The translations under genes and the position numbers were made by a program. DNA of 64,000 bases from Nocardia niwae NBRC 108934 = DSM 45340 (GTDB lineage Bacteria > Actinomycetota > Actinomycetes > Mycobacteriales > Mycobacteriaceae). Each line of letters opens with the position of its first letter. Positions within the stretch are counted from its first letter, which is position 1. Where the stretch lies: the NCBI RefSeq assembly GCF_001613465.1, contig NZ_BDCK01000017.1, forward strand, positions 248,001 to 312,000. Reading direction: 5' to 3'. Positions 1 through 9,299 of the stretch are shown here, piece by piece. The notes under the pieces were generated by a model. That model searched no databases. It was given only the letters and a program-made list of their open reading frames with translations, and was not told the DNA's origin.

Positions 1-174
1 CGCTCGCTGCGCCTGCTGTCGCTGCTGGACGATCTCGAGGTGATCACGGCCGCCCAGGAATTCGCCCGGGCCGTGGTGGCGTCCGATCCGGGGCTGAGCA
101 GGCATCCCGGCCTGGCCGGAATGATGCACGCGGCGGTGGACTCCGAGCGGCTGGAGTACCTGGCCAAGTCCTGA
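1..174 (+). CDS. recG: ATP-dependent DNA helicase RecG, C-terminal fragment
   Basis: The frame is open from the first base and ends at TGA 172-174, giving the last 57 residues of a protein that begins upstream of the window. The visible part runs from RSLRLLSLLDD through SDPGLSRHPGL to a final EYLAKS. This fits the short helical C-terminal tail of RecG, the branch-migrating helicase that reverses stalled forks. No helicase motif is inside the window, so the call rests on the tail and on position: recG lies upstream of pyruvate carboxylase, rsmD and coaD in mycobacteria, as here. The intervening prp and metE genes are not part of that ancestral neighbourhood as I recall it. Confidence 0.6.
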   Translation, partial: RSLRLLSLLDDLEVITAAQEFARAVVASDPGLSRHPGLAGMMHAAVDSERLEYLAKS

Positions 175-272
175 TGCCGCGCGCCATCGACGCGGCCGGG
201 CGGGCCGATCAGGGCGATCTACCCGTGAACGAGCTATCTACCCGTGAACGAGCCGGACCCCATCGGCCACGG

Positions 273-1694
273 TCACCGTCCGAGCCGCGGATAGGGCAGG
301 TCGGTACTGGTGTGCTCGGCGACCGCCAACGGACTGCCGATGTGCGGGAAGGCGCGCTGCGGGCAGGCGGGGCGTTCGCACACCTTGCAGCCCGCGCCGA
401 TCGGGACCGAGGCCGCCGGGTCGTCCAGCTGCAATCCGGCCGAGTACACCAAGCGGTCGGCGTATTCGACATCGCAGCCGAGGCCGATCGCGAAGTTCTT
501 CGCGGCGGTGCCGAACCCGTGCGGGGCGATCGCGGCGGTGCGGGCCACCCACAGATAGCGGCGGCCGTCGGGCATCTCGGCCACCTGGGTCAGGATCCGG
601 CCGGGGTTCGAGAAGGCCTCGTGCACCACCCACAGCGGGCAGCTGCCGCCGACCCGGGAGAAATGGAACGCGGTCGCGGACTGACGCTTGGAGATGTTGC
701 CCGCCCGGTCGGTGCGCACGAAGAAGAACGGGACGCCGCGCTGGCCCTGTCGCTGCAGCGTGCTGAGCCGATGGCAGATGGTCTCGAACCCGACTTCGAA
801 ACGCAGACTCAGCAGGTCGATGTCGTAGTGCAGTTCCTCGGCCGAGCGAAGGAATCGCCCGTACGGCAGCACCAGCGCGCCCGCGAAGTAGTTGGCCAGC
901 CCGATCCGTGCCAGTGTGCGCGACTCGCCGTTGAGCGACGGGCTCTCGGCCAGCACGGCATCCAATTCGGCCCCGTACAACAGGAAGCCGAGGGTGGTTG
1001 CGATCTGGAAGGCGCGCTGGCCGGGCCGCAACCGGCGGGCGAGCGTGAGCGTCCGGGTCTCCGGGTCGTAGTGCCGCTTGGGGACGGCGGGGTCGGCGCC
1101 GTCGCCCCGCACCAGGACGGTGACCCCGGCGCGTTCCTCGGCGATGCGGGCGAGCTGGCGATCGAGCGAGCCGATGGTGAGCCCGGAGTTCTCGAACAGC
1201 TGCTCCGCGGCGATGTCGAGCTGCGGAATGTGGTTGTGGTGGTCGTAGAAGAAGTCGCGCACGTCCTCATAGGGCATGGGCACTCCCGGTGCGCCGGCGG
1301 GCGCGGAGACCCGCGCGGACAGCAGGTCGAGTTGATCGGTGGCGGCGCGTAGTCGGCGATGCATCGCCACGACGATCCGCGCGACCTCCGGCTGGCGGGT
1401 GGCCAACTCCTCCACTTCGGTCAGCGGCGCGGTGTGCCCGCCCGCGGCGTCGATGAGTACTTCGTGCAGGTCCGACACGAGCCGCGCGTCGGAATCGGCG
1501 GCGAAGAACTGGACGTCGAGGTCGAAGGTGGAATTGAGTTTCAGCAGTACGGGAATGGTGAGTGGGCGCTGGTCGCGCTCGAGCTGATTGAGGTAGCTCG
1601 GCGACAGATCCAGCGATTTCGCCAGAGCCGCCTGAGTCATCCTCCGCTCTTCGCGCAATCGCCGAAGCCGGGCGCCCGCATACATCTTGCGCAC
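273..1694 (-). CDS. prpR: PrpR/RamB-family regulator of propionate metabolism
   Basis: Cytoplasmic XRE-type regulator of the short-chain-acyl-CoA-responsive family (PrpR, RamB). The N-terminus carries a helix-turn-helix ([17 protein letters not shown], then [17 protein letters not shown]). A long ligand-binding region follows, and the C-terminal third is rich in Cys ([35 protein letters not shown]), matching the family's Fe-S/CoA-sensing region. GTG at 1694 gives [10 protein letters not shown], which aligns in length with the known mycobacterial N-terminus. An ATG at 1724 would add ten residues and an ATG at 1685 would remove three; no start has a good ribosome site. Length is about 473 residues, usual for the family. 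It is divergent from prpDBC and is the expected activator of that operon. Confidence 0.88.
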   Translation of the reverse strand: MRKMYAGARLRRLREERRMTQAALAKSLDLSPSYLNQLERDQRPLTIPVLLKLNSTFDLDVQFFAADSDARLVSDLHEVLIDAAGGHTAPLTEVEELATRQPEVARIVVAMHRRLRAATDQLDLLSARVSAPAGAPGVPMPYEDVRDFFYDHHNHIPQLDIAAEQLFENSGLTIGSLDRQLARIAEERAGVTVLVRGDGADPAVPKRHYDPETRTLTLARRLRPGQRAFQIATTLGFLLYGAELDAVLAESPSLNGESRTLARIGLANYFAGALVLPYGRFLRSAEELHYDIDLLSLRFEVGFETICHRLSTLQRQGQRGVPFFFVRTDRAGNISKRQSATAFHFSRVGGSCPLWVVHEAFSNPGRILTQVAEMPDGRRYLWVARTAAIAPHGFGTAAKNFAIGLGCDVEYADRLVYSAGLQLDDPAASVPIGAGCKVCERPACPQRAFPHIGSPLAVAEHTSTDLPYPRLGR

Positions 1695-1716
1695 GTGCAC
1701 GATGGTAGCTGCGATC

Positions 1717-1773
1717 ATTCGCAATCATCGCAAAAACACGCGTTATTACCCGCGAAAATATGCTTTTGCAAGG
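1717..1773. promoter_or_regulatory. Candidate PrpR/RamB box in the prpR-prpD intergenic region
   Basis: The 117-147 bp between the divergent prpR and prpD starts contains TTTGCAAG (1765-1772), which differs at one base from the TTTGCAAA core known for mycobacterial PrpR/RamB. Two CGCAA-type elements lie nearer prpR (TTCGCAATCATCGCAAAAA, about 1718-1736). The location suits shared control of both genes. Assignment is by motif resemblance only. Confidence 0.4.
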
Positions 1774-1841
1774 TGTTCAGCAATGTATTCGATCTGCGTA
1801 GCGTGCGAAGAGAGGTTTTGCCGCCGTGTCGTGGAGGATGC

Positions 1842-3365
1842 ATGAAAATACACACCGTACGGGCCCGTTCCGCCGCCGAGGAGTTCCCGCGGTCGGATCA
1901 TCTCGCGACGAAGATCGCCGAAGTGGCCGCGGACCCGGTCGAAGTCACCCCCGAAGCCGGCGCGATGATCGTCAACCGGATCATCGACAACGCCGCGGTA
2001 GCCGCCGCGTCGCTGACCCGCCGCCCGGTGGCCGCGGCGCGCGCCCAGGCCACCGCACAGCCCTACTCGCCGCGCGCAGGTCGCCGCGGCGCGACGGTGT
2101 TCGGTTTGCCCGTCCGGCAGCGGGTTTCGCCCGAATGGGCCGCGTGGGCCAATGGCGTCGCGGTGCGGGAGCTGGATTTCCACGACACGTTCCTCGCCGC
2201 GGAGTACTCGCATCCCGGTGACAACATTCCGCCGATCCTCGCCGTCGCCCAGCATCTCGGCCGCAGTGGCGCCGATCTGATCCGCGGGCTGGCCACCGGC
2301 TACGAGATCCAGATCGATCTGGCTCGCGGGATCTGCCTGCACGAGCACAAGATCGACCATGTCGCCCACCTCGGCCCCTCCGCGGCGGCCGGTATCGGAA
2401 CGCTGCTGCGGCTCGACACCGAAACCATCTACCAGGCGCTCGGCCAGGCACTGCACACCACCACGGCGACGCGGCAATCCCGCAAAGGCGAGATCTCCAG
2501 CTGGAAGGCCTACGCTCCGGCGTTCGCGGGGAAAGCGGCGGTGGAGGCGGTGGATCGCGCGCTGCGGGGCGAGGGTGCGCCCGCGCCGATCTGGGAGGGC
2601 GCCGACGGCGTGATCGCCCGGCTGCTGGGCGGGCCGGACGCCGAATACCGGGTGCCGCTGCCAGGTCCGGGCGAGGCCAAGCGGGCGATCCTGGACAGCT
2701 ACACCAAAGAGCATTCGGCCGAATATCAGAGCCAGGCGCCGATCGATCTGGCCCGGCGGATGCGCGCGCGGATCGGGGACCCGGATCAGATCGCCTCGAT
2801 CGTGCTGCATACCAGTCACCACACGCATGTGGTGATCGGCACCGGCTCCGGTGACCCGCAGAAGTTCGATCCGCACGCCAGTCGCGAAACCCTCGACCAC
2901 TCGGTGCCCTATATCTTCGCGGTCGCGCTGCAGGACGGGACCTGGCACCACGAGCGGTCGTACGCGCCGGAGCGGGCGCGACGCCCGGACACCGTCGCGC
3001 TGTGGCGCAAGATCAGCACGACCGAGGATCCGGACTGGACCCGCCGATACCACGCCACCGATCCCCGTGAGAAGGCGTTCGGCGCCCGGGCTGTCGTGAC
3101 GCTGCGGAGCGGGGAGACGATCGTCGACGAGTTGGCGGTCGCCGACGCGCATCCGCTCGGGGCGCGTCCCTTCGGCCGAGCGCAATACATCGCCAAGTTC
3201 CGGGATTTGGCCGAGGGAGTGCTCGCCGAGGACGAACAGGAGCGCTTCCTCGACGCGGCCCAGCGGACGCCGGAGCTGGCCCCCGGCGAGCTGGACCAGT
3301 TGAGTTTCACCGTGTCCGAGCAGGTGCTGAGCCGGGCGCCGCGTATTCCGGACGGGGTCTTCTGA
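1842..3365 (+). CDS. prpD: 2-methylcitrate dehydratase PrpD
   Basis: Dehydrates 2-methylcitrate to 2-methylaconitate in the methylcitrate cycle, which detoxifies propionyl-CoA from odd-chain fatty acids, cholesterol and branched amino acids. The 507-residue product belongs to the MmgE/PrpD family: an all-helical core containing [13 protein letters not shown] and a YSHPGDN motif near residue 125, then [16 protein letters not shown] and [13 protein letters not shown] 1842 is chosen because GGAGG lies at 1833-1837, four bases upstream, and the protein then starts [11 protein letters not shown]. The open frame extends further 5' without a better start. It is the first gene of prpD-prpB-prpC; prpB follows after about 170 bases. 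Confidence 0.93.
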   Translation: MKIHTVRARSAAEEFPRSDHLATKIAEVAADPVEVTPEAGAMIVNRIIDNAAVAAASLTRRPVAAARAQATAQPYSPRAGRRGATVFGLPVRQRVSPEWAAWANGVAVRELDFHDTFLAAEYSHPGDNIPPILAVAQHLGRSGADLIRGLATGYEIQIDLARGICLHEHKIDHVAHLGPSAAAGIGTLLRLDTETIYQALGQALHTTTATRQSRKGEISSWKAYAPAFAGKAAVEAVDRALRGEGAPAPIWEGADGVIARLLGGPDAEYRVPLPGPGEAKRAILDSYTKEHSAEYQSQAPIDLARRMRARIGDPDQIASIVLHTSHHTHVVIGTGSGDPQKFDPHASRETLDHSVPYIFAVALQDGTWHHERSYAPERARRPDTVALWRKISTTEDPDWTRRYHATDPREKAFGARAVVTLRSGETIVDELAVADAHPLGARPFGRAQYIAKFRDLAEGVLAEDEQERFLDAAQRTPELAPGELDQLSFTVSEQVLSRAPRIPDGVF

Positions 3366-3537
3366 TGCGGGCGCCGGTTCTCGTCCGGGATCACCGTGGG
3401 CGCCGCGAGGACGCGCTCGGCGTGGCGGGTGGTCACGATCGGGCCGTCGAAGGGGGCATCGCAACGCGCGTCGGTGATGCCGGTGAGCCTTCGGCAGCGT
3501 GGAGCGGGCCAGCGCTGAACGCAGGGCGGTGGGTACG

Positions 3538-4446
3538 GTGACCGGCCTGCTGTCGTCGGCGGCGAGCGCGGAACAGAAGCGCGTGGCGTTCCGGGCCGGT
3601 CTGGCCTCCGGACGCATCCAGCGACTGCCGGGCGCCTTCGACCCGTTGGTGGCCCGAGTGGTCCAGGAGATCGGGTTCGAAGGCGTATACGTCTCGGGGG
3701 CGGTGCTGGCGGCCGAGCTGGCCCTGCCCGACATCGGGCTGACCACCCTCGGCGAGGTGGCCGCGCGTGGGCAGCAGATCGCACGCGCGACCGAGCTTCC
3801 GGTGCTCATCGACGCGGACACCGGCTTCGGGGAGCCGATGAACGCCGCGCGCACCGTGACCCTCCTGGAGGACGCCGGACTGGCGGGCTGCCACATCGAA
3901 GACCAGGTCAACCCGAAGCGTTGCGGGCACCTCGACGGCAAGTCCGTGGTGGCGGTCGAGGAGATGGTGCGGCGGTTGCGCGCCGCCGTGTCGGCTCGGC
4001 GCGACCCGAACTTCGTCGTCTGCGCCCGCACCGACGCACGCGCCACCGAGGGATTGGCCGCCGCGATCGATCGGGCCCAGGCCTACGCGGACGCCGGTGC
4101 GGACCTGATCTTCACCGAAGCGCTGGCCGACGCGTCGGAGTTCGCGCGATTCCGTGCCGCTGTGCCAATTCCCTTGCTGGCGAACATGACCGAGTTCGGA
4201 AAGTCCCAGCTGTTGACCGCGCGTCTGCTCGAGGATCTCGGTTACAACGCGGTCATCTATCCGGTGACCACCTTGCGGCTGGCCATGCACGCCGTCGAGA
4301 ACGGGCTACGCGAGATCGACCGCACCGGGACGCAGGCCGCGCTGCTCGACCGTATGCAGCACCGGTCCCGCCTCTACGAACTGCTGCGCTACCAGCGCTA
4401 CAGCGAATTCGACGCAGGAATATTCACCTTCACCGTGAGCGAGTGA
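3538..4446 (+). CDS. prpB: 2-methylisocitrate lyase PrpB
   Basis: Cleaves 2-methylisocitrate to pyruvate and succinate, the last step of the methylcitrate cycle. It is a member of the PEP mutase/isocitrate lyase superfamily, with the catalytic signature PKRCGHLDGK about residues 126-135, the metal-binding DADTGFGEP motif and CARTDAR. The GTG at 3538 gives 302 residues, the usual PrpB length. A GTG at 3529 or an ATG at 3499 would add N-terminal residues without family support. The stop is four bases before prpC. M. tuberculosis uses isocitrate lyase for this step, so a dedicated prpB distinguishes this organism. Confidence 0.92.
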   Translation: MTGLLSSAASAEQKRVAFRAGLASGRIQRLPGAFDPLVARVVQEIGFEGVYVSGAVLAAELALPDIGLTTLGEVAARGQQIARATELPVLIDADTGFGEPMNAARTVTLLEDAGLAGCHIEDQVNPKRCGHLDGKSVVAVEEMVRRLRAAVSARRDPNFVVCARTDARATEGLAAAIDRAQAYADAGADLIFTEALADASEFARFRAAVPIPLLANMTEFGKSQLLTARLLEDLGYNAVIYPVTTLRLAMHAVENGLREIDRTGTQAALLDRMQHRSRLYELLRYQRYSEFDAGIFTFTVSE

Positions 4447-4450
4447 CGAC

Positions 4451-5575
4451 ATGACCGAGATCAAGAAGGGCCTGGCGGGCGTGGTGGTCGACACCACCGC
4501 CGTATCGAAGGTGGTCGCGGAGACCAACTCTCTGACCTATCGCGGCTACGCGGTGCCGGATCTGGCGCGGCACTGCGGCTTCGAGGAGGTCGCCTATCTG
4601 CTCTGGTACGGCGAACTGCCGGACGCCGCGCAACTGGAACTGCTGTGCCGGCGCGAGCGCGCCCAGCGCCGGATCGATCGGTCCGTGCTGTCGCTGGTCG
4701 AGAAGATGCCCGACTCGTGTCATCCGATGGACGTGGTGCGGACGGTGGTGAGTTATCTGGGCGCCGAGGATCCGGAGGAGGATCTCACCGGCGTCCCCGC
4801 CCGGCGGGCGCTGCTGGCCAAGGCGCTGCGCTTGACCGCGATGCTGCCGACCGTCATCGCGGCCGACATGCGCAGGCGGCGCGGGCTGAATTTCGTCGCG
4901 CCGCACTCCCACCTGGGCTTCGCGGAGAACTTCCTGAACATGTGCTTCGGCGCGGTACCCGATCCACGCATCGTCCGGGCGTTCGAGACCTCGCTGATCC
5001 TGTACGCGGAACACGGTTTCAACGCCTCGACCTTCGCCGCCCGGGTGGTCACCTCCACCCGATCGGACATCTACAGCGCGGTCACGGCGGCGATCGGCGC
5101 GCTGAAAGGCCCGCTGCACGGCGGTGCCAACGAGGCCGTCATGCACGCGCTGCTGGAGATCGGCGAACCGGAACTCGCCGGTGAATGGCTGCGCGCCAAG
5201 CTCGCCGACAAGCAGAAAGTGATGGGATTCGGGCATCGGGTCTACAAGCACGGCGACTCCAGGGTGCCGACCATGCGGGCACAGTTGGCGCAGGTCGCGG
5301 CGGTGACCGGGGGCGAGCGGTGGCTGCGCGTGGGCGCCGCGCTGGAACGCGCGATGGACGAGGCCACCGGTATCGAGCCGAACCTGGATTTCCCGGCAGG
5401 GCCCGCCTACTACCTGATGGGCTTCGACATCGCGATGTTCACGCCGATCTTCGTGATGAGCCGGATCACCGGCTGGACCGCGCACATCATCGAGCAGGCG
5501 GCGTCGAACGCGCTGATCCGGCCGCTGTCGGAGTACATCGGCGTACCGCAGCGCGACCTGGCGGTGAGCCACTGA
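4451..5575 (+). CDS. prpC: 2-methylcitrate synthase PrpC
   Basis: Citrate-synthase-family enzyme condensing propionyl-CoA with oxaloacetate. The 374-residue product is the short two-domain form. It shows the active-site His in GPLHGGANEAV, the second His in GFGHRVYKHGDSR, and the Asp-containing NLDFPAGPAYYLMG. The operon context with prpD and prpB, not sequence alone, separates it from a plain citrate synthase. It starts at ATG 4451, four bases after prpB, with only a weak upstream purine stretch, which suggests coupling to prpB translation. The final residues are RDLAVSH. Confidence 0.92.
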   Translation: MTEIKKGLAGVVVDTTAVSKVVAETNSLTYRGYAVPDLARHCGFEEVAYLLWYGELPDAAQLELLCRRERAQRRIDRSVLSLVEKMPDSCHPMDVVRTVVSYLGAEDPEEDLTGVPARRALLAKALRLTAMLPTVIAADMRRRRGLNFVAPHSHLGFAENFLNMCFGAVPDPRIVRAFETSLILYAEHGFNASTFAARVVTSTRSDIYSAVTAAIGALKGPLHGGANEAVMHALLEIGEPELAGEWLRAKLADKQKVMGFGHRVYKHGDSRVPTMRAQLAQVAAVTGGERWLRVGAALERAMDEATGIEPNLDFPAGPAYYLMGFDIAMFTPIFVMSRITGWTAHIIEQAASNALIRPLSEYIGVPQRDLAVSH

Positions 5576-5661
5576 CCGGAGGGGGCGGGCCGGTTCCCTT
5601 CCGTGCCGAGCAATTGCTTGGTTGAATGGTGCGGTCCGGCAGCAGGAAGTGAGCAGAGCGA

Positions 5662-6033
5662 ATGCCCGATCCCGACGAACTGGTGCGTGCGATGTGCCGA
5701 AGCTGGTCCGACCCCGATCCGGATCGGATCAGCGCGTACTTCGCCGAGGACGCCGTCTACCACAACATCCCGATGGAACCCATCGTCGGCCGCGCCGCCA
5801 TCCGTGACTTCATCGCGGGCTTCCTGACCACCTTCGACGCCATCGACTTCGACATCCACCACCAGGTCGCTTCCGGCGCCGTAGTGATGAACGAGCGCAC
5901 CGACACCCTCCGCTCCGCCGGACGTGAGACCCCGCTCCCCGTCATGGGCTTCTTCGAAGTCGCCGACGGCGAGATCACCGTGTGGCGCGATTACTTCGAC
6001 ATGGCCGCGATCAACCGGGCCTTCGGCCTGTAG
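5662..6033 (+). CDS. Limonene-1,2-epoxide hydrolase-like (SnoaL fold) protein
   Basis: A 123-residue cone-shaped alpha+beta protein of the limonene-epoxide hydrolase/SnoaL group. It has the expected order: an N-terminal helix, YFAEDAVYHNIPMEPIVGRA, then the NERTD segment and WRDYFD near the C-terminus. These fit the Asp-Arg-Asp catalytic arrangement (Arg and Asp of NERTD, Asp of WRDYFD) of LEH enzymes and of the mycobacterial EphG group. Epoxide hydrolysis is therefore likely; the substrate cannot be read (small lipid or sterol epoxides are plausible). It starts at ATG 5662 with a purine-rich upstream GAGCAGAGCGA and follows prpC by 86 bases, perhaps as a separate unit. Confidence 0.75.
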   Translation: MPDPDELVRAMCRSWSDPDPDRISAYFAEDAVYHNIPMEPIVGRAAIRDFIAGFLTTFDAIDFDIHHQVASGAVVMNERTDTLRSAGRETPLPVMGFFEVADGEITVWRDYFDMAAINRAFGL

Positions 6034-6172
6034 AGCGGCACTCGGTCGAACAGATCGTGCTCGGACTCCGCGAATTCTCCGATTATGCGGAACCGAATCG
6101 CGAGTACGTGCGTCGAAAGTAGGCAAGAGGGGAAAGACGGTGTCGTGGTCGACTTGTGAGGAGGGGTAGCCG

Positions 6173-6322
6173 ATGGAGCGTTGTTCCGGGTGTCATACGG
6201 CGTGGCGGCGGGGGATGCGGGCGCGGGCACGGGAGTTGCCGGTGATGCGGCGGGAGGAACCGTGTGATCGATACACCCTGCGGCGGCGGCAGCCCCCACG
6301 GCCGGAGCCGCAATCCGACTGA
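6173..6322 (+). CDS. Possible 49-residue Arg-rich small protein with CxxCH
   Basis: A short frame beginning MERCSGCHTAWRRGM and ending RPEPQSD. It is supported mainly by a strong ribosome site: GAGGAGG lies about seven bases before ATG 6173. The product is very basic and has one CSGCH motif, formally like a c-type heme or zinc half-site, but no signal peptide, so heme attachment is not implied. An 11-bp hairpin follows 14 bases after the stop, which fits a real transcription unit. I recognise no family. It may instead be spurious in GC-rich DNA. Confidence 0.35.
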   Translation: MERCSGCHTAWRRGMRARARELPVMRREEPCDRYTLRRRQPPRPEPQSD

Positions 6323-6335
6323 AGCGTCCGTGATT

Positions 6336-6368
6336 CGGTGCCCCCTCCGGCGAGCGAAGGGGGCACCG
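6336..6368. terminator. Bidirectional hairpin between small ORF and metE
   Basis: Perfect 11-bp inverted repeat (CGGTGCCCCCT at 6336-6346, AGGGGGCACCG at 6358-6368) with an 11-base loop. It sits between the converging + small ORF/LEH genes and metE on the minus strand. There is no T tract on either side, as is common for GC-rich actinobacterial terminators. Confidence 0.65.
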
Positions 6369-6389
6369 ATCAACGATCGGCGGGCAGGC

Positions 6390-8657
6390 TTACCGCACGG
6401 CCGCCGCGGCGGCGACCATGTTGCGCAGGGAGGCTTCCACCTCGACGCGTTCCCTGGTCTTCAAACCGCAGTCCGGATTCACCCAAAGCCGCTCGGCCGG
6501 AACGGCTTTCAGCGCCGCCCGCAACGAGGTGGTGATCTCCTCCACGCTGGGCACCCGCGGTGAGTGGATGTCGTACACGCCGGGGCCGACCCCGAGGTCG
6601 AATCCCGCCGCGTTCAGGTCGTCGAGCACCTCCATGCGGGAGCGCGCCGCCTCGATGGACGTGACATCGGCGTCCAGCCCGGCGATCGCATCGATCACCT
6701 CGCCGAATTCCGAGTAGCACAGATGCGTGTGGATCTGCGTCGCATCGGAAACCCCCGACGTGGCGAGCCGGAACGACTGCACCGACCACTCCAGGTACCC
6801 GGGCTGATCGGCCCTCCGCAGCGGGAGCAGCTCACGCAAGGCGGGTTCGTCCACCTGGATGATCCGGATGCCCGCCGACTCCAGGTCCACGGTCTCGTCC
6901 CGGATGGCCAGCGCCACTTGGCGGGCGGACTCGCCCAGCGGCTGGTCGTCGCGCACGAACGACCACGCCAGAATGGTCACCGGGCCGGTCAGCATGCCTT
7001 TCACCGGCTTGTCGGTGCACGACTGGGCGTACCCGATCCAGTCGACGGTCATCGGCTCCCGCCGCGCGACGTCACCGAACAGGATCGGCGGCCGCACGCA
7101 GCGCGTCCCGTAGGACTGCACCCACCCGTGCTCGGTCGCCGCGAACCCGTCGAGTTGCTCGGCGAAGTACTGCACCATGTCGTTGCGTTCCGGCTCGCCG
7201 TGCACCAGCACGTCCAGCCCCAGTTCTTCCTGAAGTGCGATGACCTCCGCGATCTCGGCGCGCATCCGGCGCACGTACTCCGCCTGGTCGATCTCGCCCT
7301 TGCGCAGCGCGGCGCGCGCCAGCCGGATGGCCGAGGTCTGCGGATAGGACCCGATGGTCGTGGTCGGCAGCGCAGGCAGCCGCAAACGGTCCCGTTGCAG
7401 TTCCCGGCGTTGTTCGGCGGGCGCGCGGCGGGCGGCGTCCGGCCCGAGCGCGGCCAGCCGCGCACGTACCCGGGGATCGTTCAGCCGCGGATCCGACTTC
7501 CGCGACGCCAGCGCCGCGCGGACCGCGGCCAATTCCGCCTCGATCGCCGCCGAGCCCTCGCTCAGCCCGGTCGCGAGCAGGCGGACCTCGGTCACCTTTT
7601 CCGCGCCGAACGCCAGCCAGGATCGCAGACGCTCGTCCAACCGCGTCTCCGCGGCCAGCGCGTACGGCACGTGCAGCAACGAGCACGAGCTCGAAACCGC
7701 CACGTGCCCGGCGGATCCCAGCAACGTACCGAGAGTGGCCGCGGCTCGGTCGAGATCGGTGCGCCAGACGTTGCGCCCGTCCACCACCCCGGCGACGACC
7801 AGCTTGCCGGTCAGCGCGGGCACGGCCGCCACCGCGGCGACGTCGACGCCGGAGGTGAAGTCGAGGGCGACTCCTTCTATTCCGGTGCGCGCCAGCGCCG
7901 GGAGCGCGGCGTCCGGATGACCGAAGTAGGTCGCGACGAGAATCGCCGGGCGCTCGGCGGCGTCGGCGAGCTCCTCGTAGGTGACCCGCAGCAGGTCGAT
8001 CTCCTCCGCCGTGAGGTCGGTGACCAGCACCGGCTCATCGATCTGCACCCACTCGGCGCCGGCGACGGCGAGCCTGCGCAGCAGTTCGCGGTACAGCGGC
8101 AGCAGTTCGATCAGCCGGGCGAGTGCCGAGCCCCCGGTCGCCTTCGCCAGCTTCAGGAACGTGAGCGGGCCGATCACCACCGGCCGGGCGGGCACGCCCA
8201 GCTCGAGCGCCTCGCGCACTTGCGCCAGCAGTTTCTCCGGGTGCAACGAGAACGCGGTCTCCGGGCCGATCTCCGGCACCAGATAGTGGTAATTGGTGTC
8301 GAACCATTTGGTCATCTCCAGGGGCTCGACCGTGTCGGTGCCGCGCGCGGCGGCGAAATACCGGTCCAGCGGATCCGTGATCCCTGCGACGCGGGGCGGC
8401 AGCGCGCCCAGCAGTTCGGCGGTGTCGAGCATCTGGTCGTAGTAGGAGAACGTGCCGACGGGGATCGAGTCCAAGCCCGCGGCTCGCAATTCGGCGAACT
8501 GGGCCTGCCGCAGGTCGCGCGCCACGGCGTGTAACCGGCCCGCGTCGATCTTGCTCGCCCAATAGGCTTCGGTAGCCCGCTTCAGTTCGCGTCGTGGCCC
8601 CACTCGTGGAAGCCCGAGAACCGTCGCGGTGAACGGCTTCTGCTGTGCAACAGTCAC
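6390..8657 (-). CDS. metE: Cobalamin-independent methionine synthase MetE
   Basis: Transfers the methyl group of 5-methyltetrahydrofolate (polyglutamate) to homocysteine, the last step of methionine synthesis without B12. The protein has two homologous barrels. Zinc and homocysteine ligands are visible in the C-terminal barrel: HTHLCYSEF (about residue 643-651) and NPDCGLKTR (about 729-737). The N-terminus [19 protein letters not shown] is typical. GTG 8657 is preferred to the longer frame because GGAG lies eight bases upstream and the product is then 755 residues, the usual length. A long leader containing a cobalamin aptamer lies upstream, so expression should fall when B12 is available and MetH can work. 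Confidence 0.95.
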   Translation of the reverse strand: MTVAQQKPFTATVLGLPRVGPRRELKRATEAYWASKIDAGRLHAVARDLRQAQFAELRAAGLDSIPVGTFSYYDQMLDTAELLGALPPRVAGITDPLDRYFAAARGTDTVEPLEMTKWFDTNYHYLVPEIGPETAFSLHPEKLLAQVREALELGVPARPVVIGPLTFLKLAKATGGSALARLIELLPLYRELLRRLAVAGAEWVQIDEPVLVTDLTAEEIDLLRVTYEELADAAERPAILVATYFGHPDAALPALARTGIEGVALDFTSGVDVAAVAAVPALTGKLVVAGVVDGRNVWRTDLDRAAATLGTLLGSAGHVAVSSSCSLLHVPYALAAETRLDERLRSWLAFGAEKVTEVRLLATGLSEGSAAIEAELAAVRAALASRKSDPRLNDPRVRARLAALGPDAARRAPAEQRRELQRDRLRLPALPTTTIGSYPQTSAIRLARAALRKGEIDQAEYVRRMRAEIAEVIALQEELGLDVLVHGEPERNDMVQYFAEQLDGFAATEHGWVQSYGTRCVRPPILFGDVARREPMTVDWIGYAQSCTDKPVKGMLTGPVTILAWSFVRDDQPLGESARQVALAIRDETVDLESAGIRIIQVDEPALRELLPLRRADQPGYLEWSVQSFRLATSGVSDATQIHTHLCYSEFGEVIDAIAGLDADVTSIEAARSRMEVLDDLNAAGFDLGVGPGVYDIHSPRVPSVEEITTSLRAALKAVPAERLWVNPDCGLKTRERVEVEASLRNMVAAAAAVR

Positions 8658-8800
8658 GATGTTTCTCCATTGCTGAGGACGAAAGCCATCGCCATACGGG
8701 CAGGCGGAGAACCTTATGACATGCCGGTGATATTCCCGGCCGAGAAGCCCCGACACGTCAGCTGGTGATCCGCGCGCCCAATCCACGAGGCGGTGGCCGC

Positions 8801-8817
8801 CGGGTACGGCGTACCCG
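8801..8817 (-). promoter_or_regulatory. Hairpin abutting the metE riboswitch (possible expression platform)
   Basis: Perfect stem CGGGTAC/GTACCCG with a 3-base loop, directly downstream of the 3' strand of aptamer P1 in the transcript. Its position suggests a switching element, but no terminator U-tract follows, so control may be translational. Confidence 0.35.
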
Positions 8818-9027
8818 GCACGGCTGGCAGGTCTTCGGACTCGCGGGCACCGGCCGTGCGGGCCGGCGTACGCCGGAATGCTCCCGATGGCCGACCTACT
8901 GGCCGTCGCTTCCCGAGTCGCGGACCTTCCGGCCCGGTGAACTCAGTGCCTGGTGACGGCGGTCGTTCCTGCATACCGCTGCGGGACAGTCCCGGATTCT
9001 CACCGGGTTCCCTCTCACCCGCCGTGC
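8818..9027 (-). ncRNA. Cobalamin (B12) riboswitch upstream of metE
   Basis: Read on the minus strand, the leader has the conserved cobalamin-aptamer blocks in order. These are GAGAGGGAACCCGGTGAGAA, then TCCGGGACTGTCCCGCAGC, a CACTG element, GGGAAGC, and the B12 box AGTCCGAAGACCTGCC (about 8825-8840). The closing P1 helix can be seen: GCACGGC at 9027-9021 pairs with GCCGTGC at 8824-8818. About 160 bases separate it from the metE GTG. The known function of this family is to bind adenosylcobalamin and switch off downstream genes; metE is an established target in mycobacteria. Confidence 0.93.
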
Positions 9028-9299
9028 GTCGCCGCACAGGCGGGCTCGACTCCGTCGCGCGACGTCGGGGCTCCATCTCGTCGCGCTGCGGTGAACCAGC
9101 TGCGCTCTCAGCATAGGACGCGGTGGGACGAGCACACCGAACCGGACCCGGTTACCGAGCAGCGCACCGGTTGCCGGCGCGGCCATTTGTATCGGCACGG
9201 TGAACGCAACTTCGCAACGGTGCTAGTCGGCTTTGTGAAAAAGTTCGCGAAGGGGGATTCCGTGTCGGTGCGGTTCACGCAGCCGGGTACCTTAGGTCA

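Noticed and set aside
1746..4046. A 766-codon minus-strand frame across prpD and prpB
   Set aside because: It opposes two well-recognised enzymes and has shadow-type composition; only the short part in the prpD-prpB gap merits any note.
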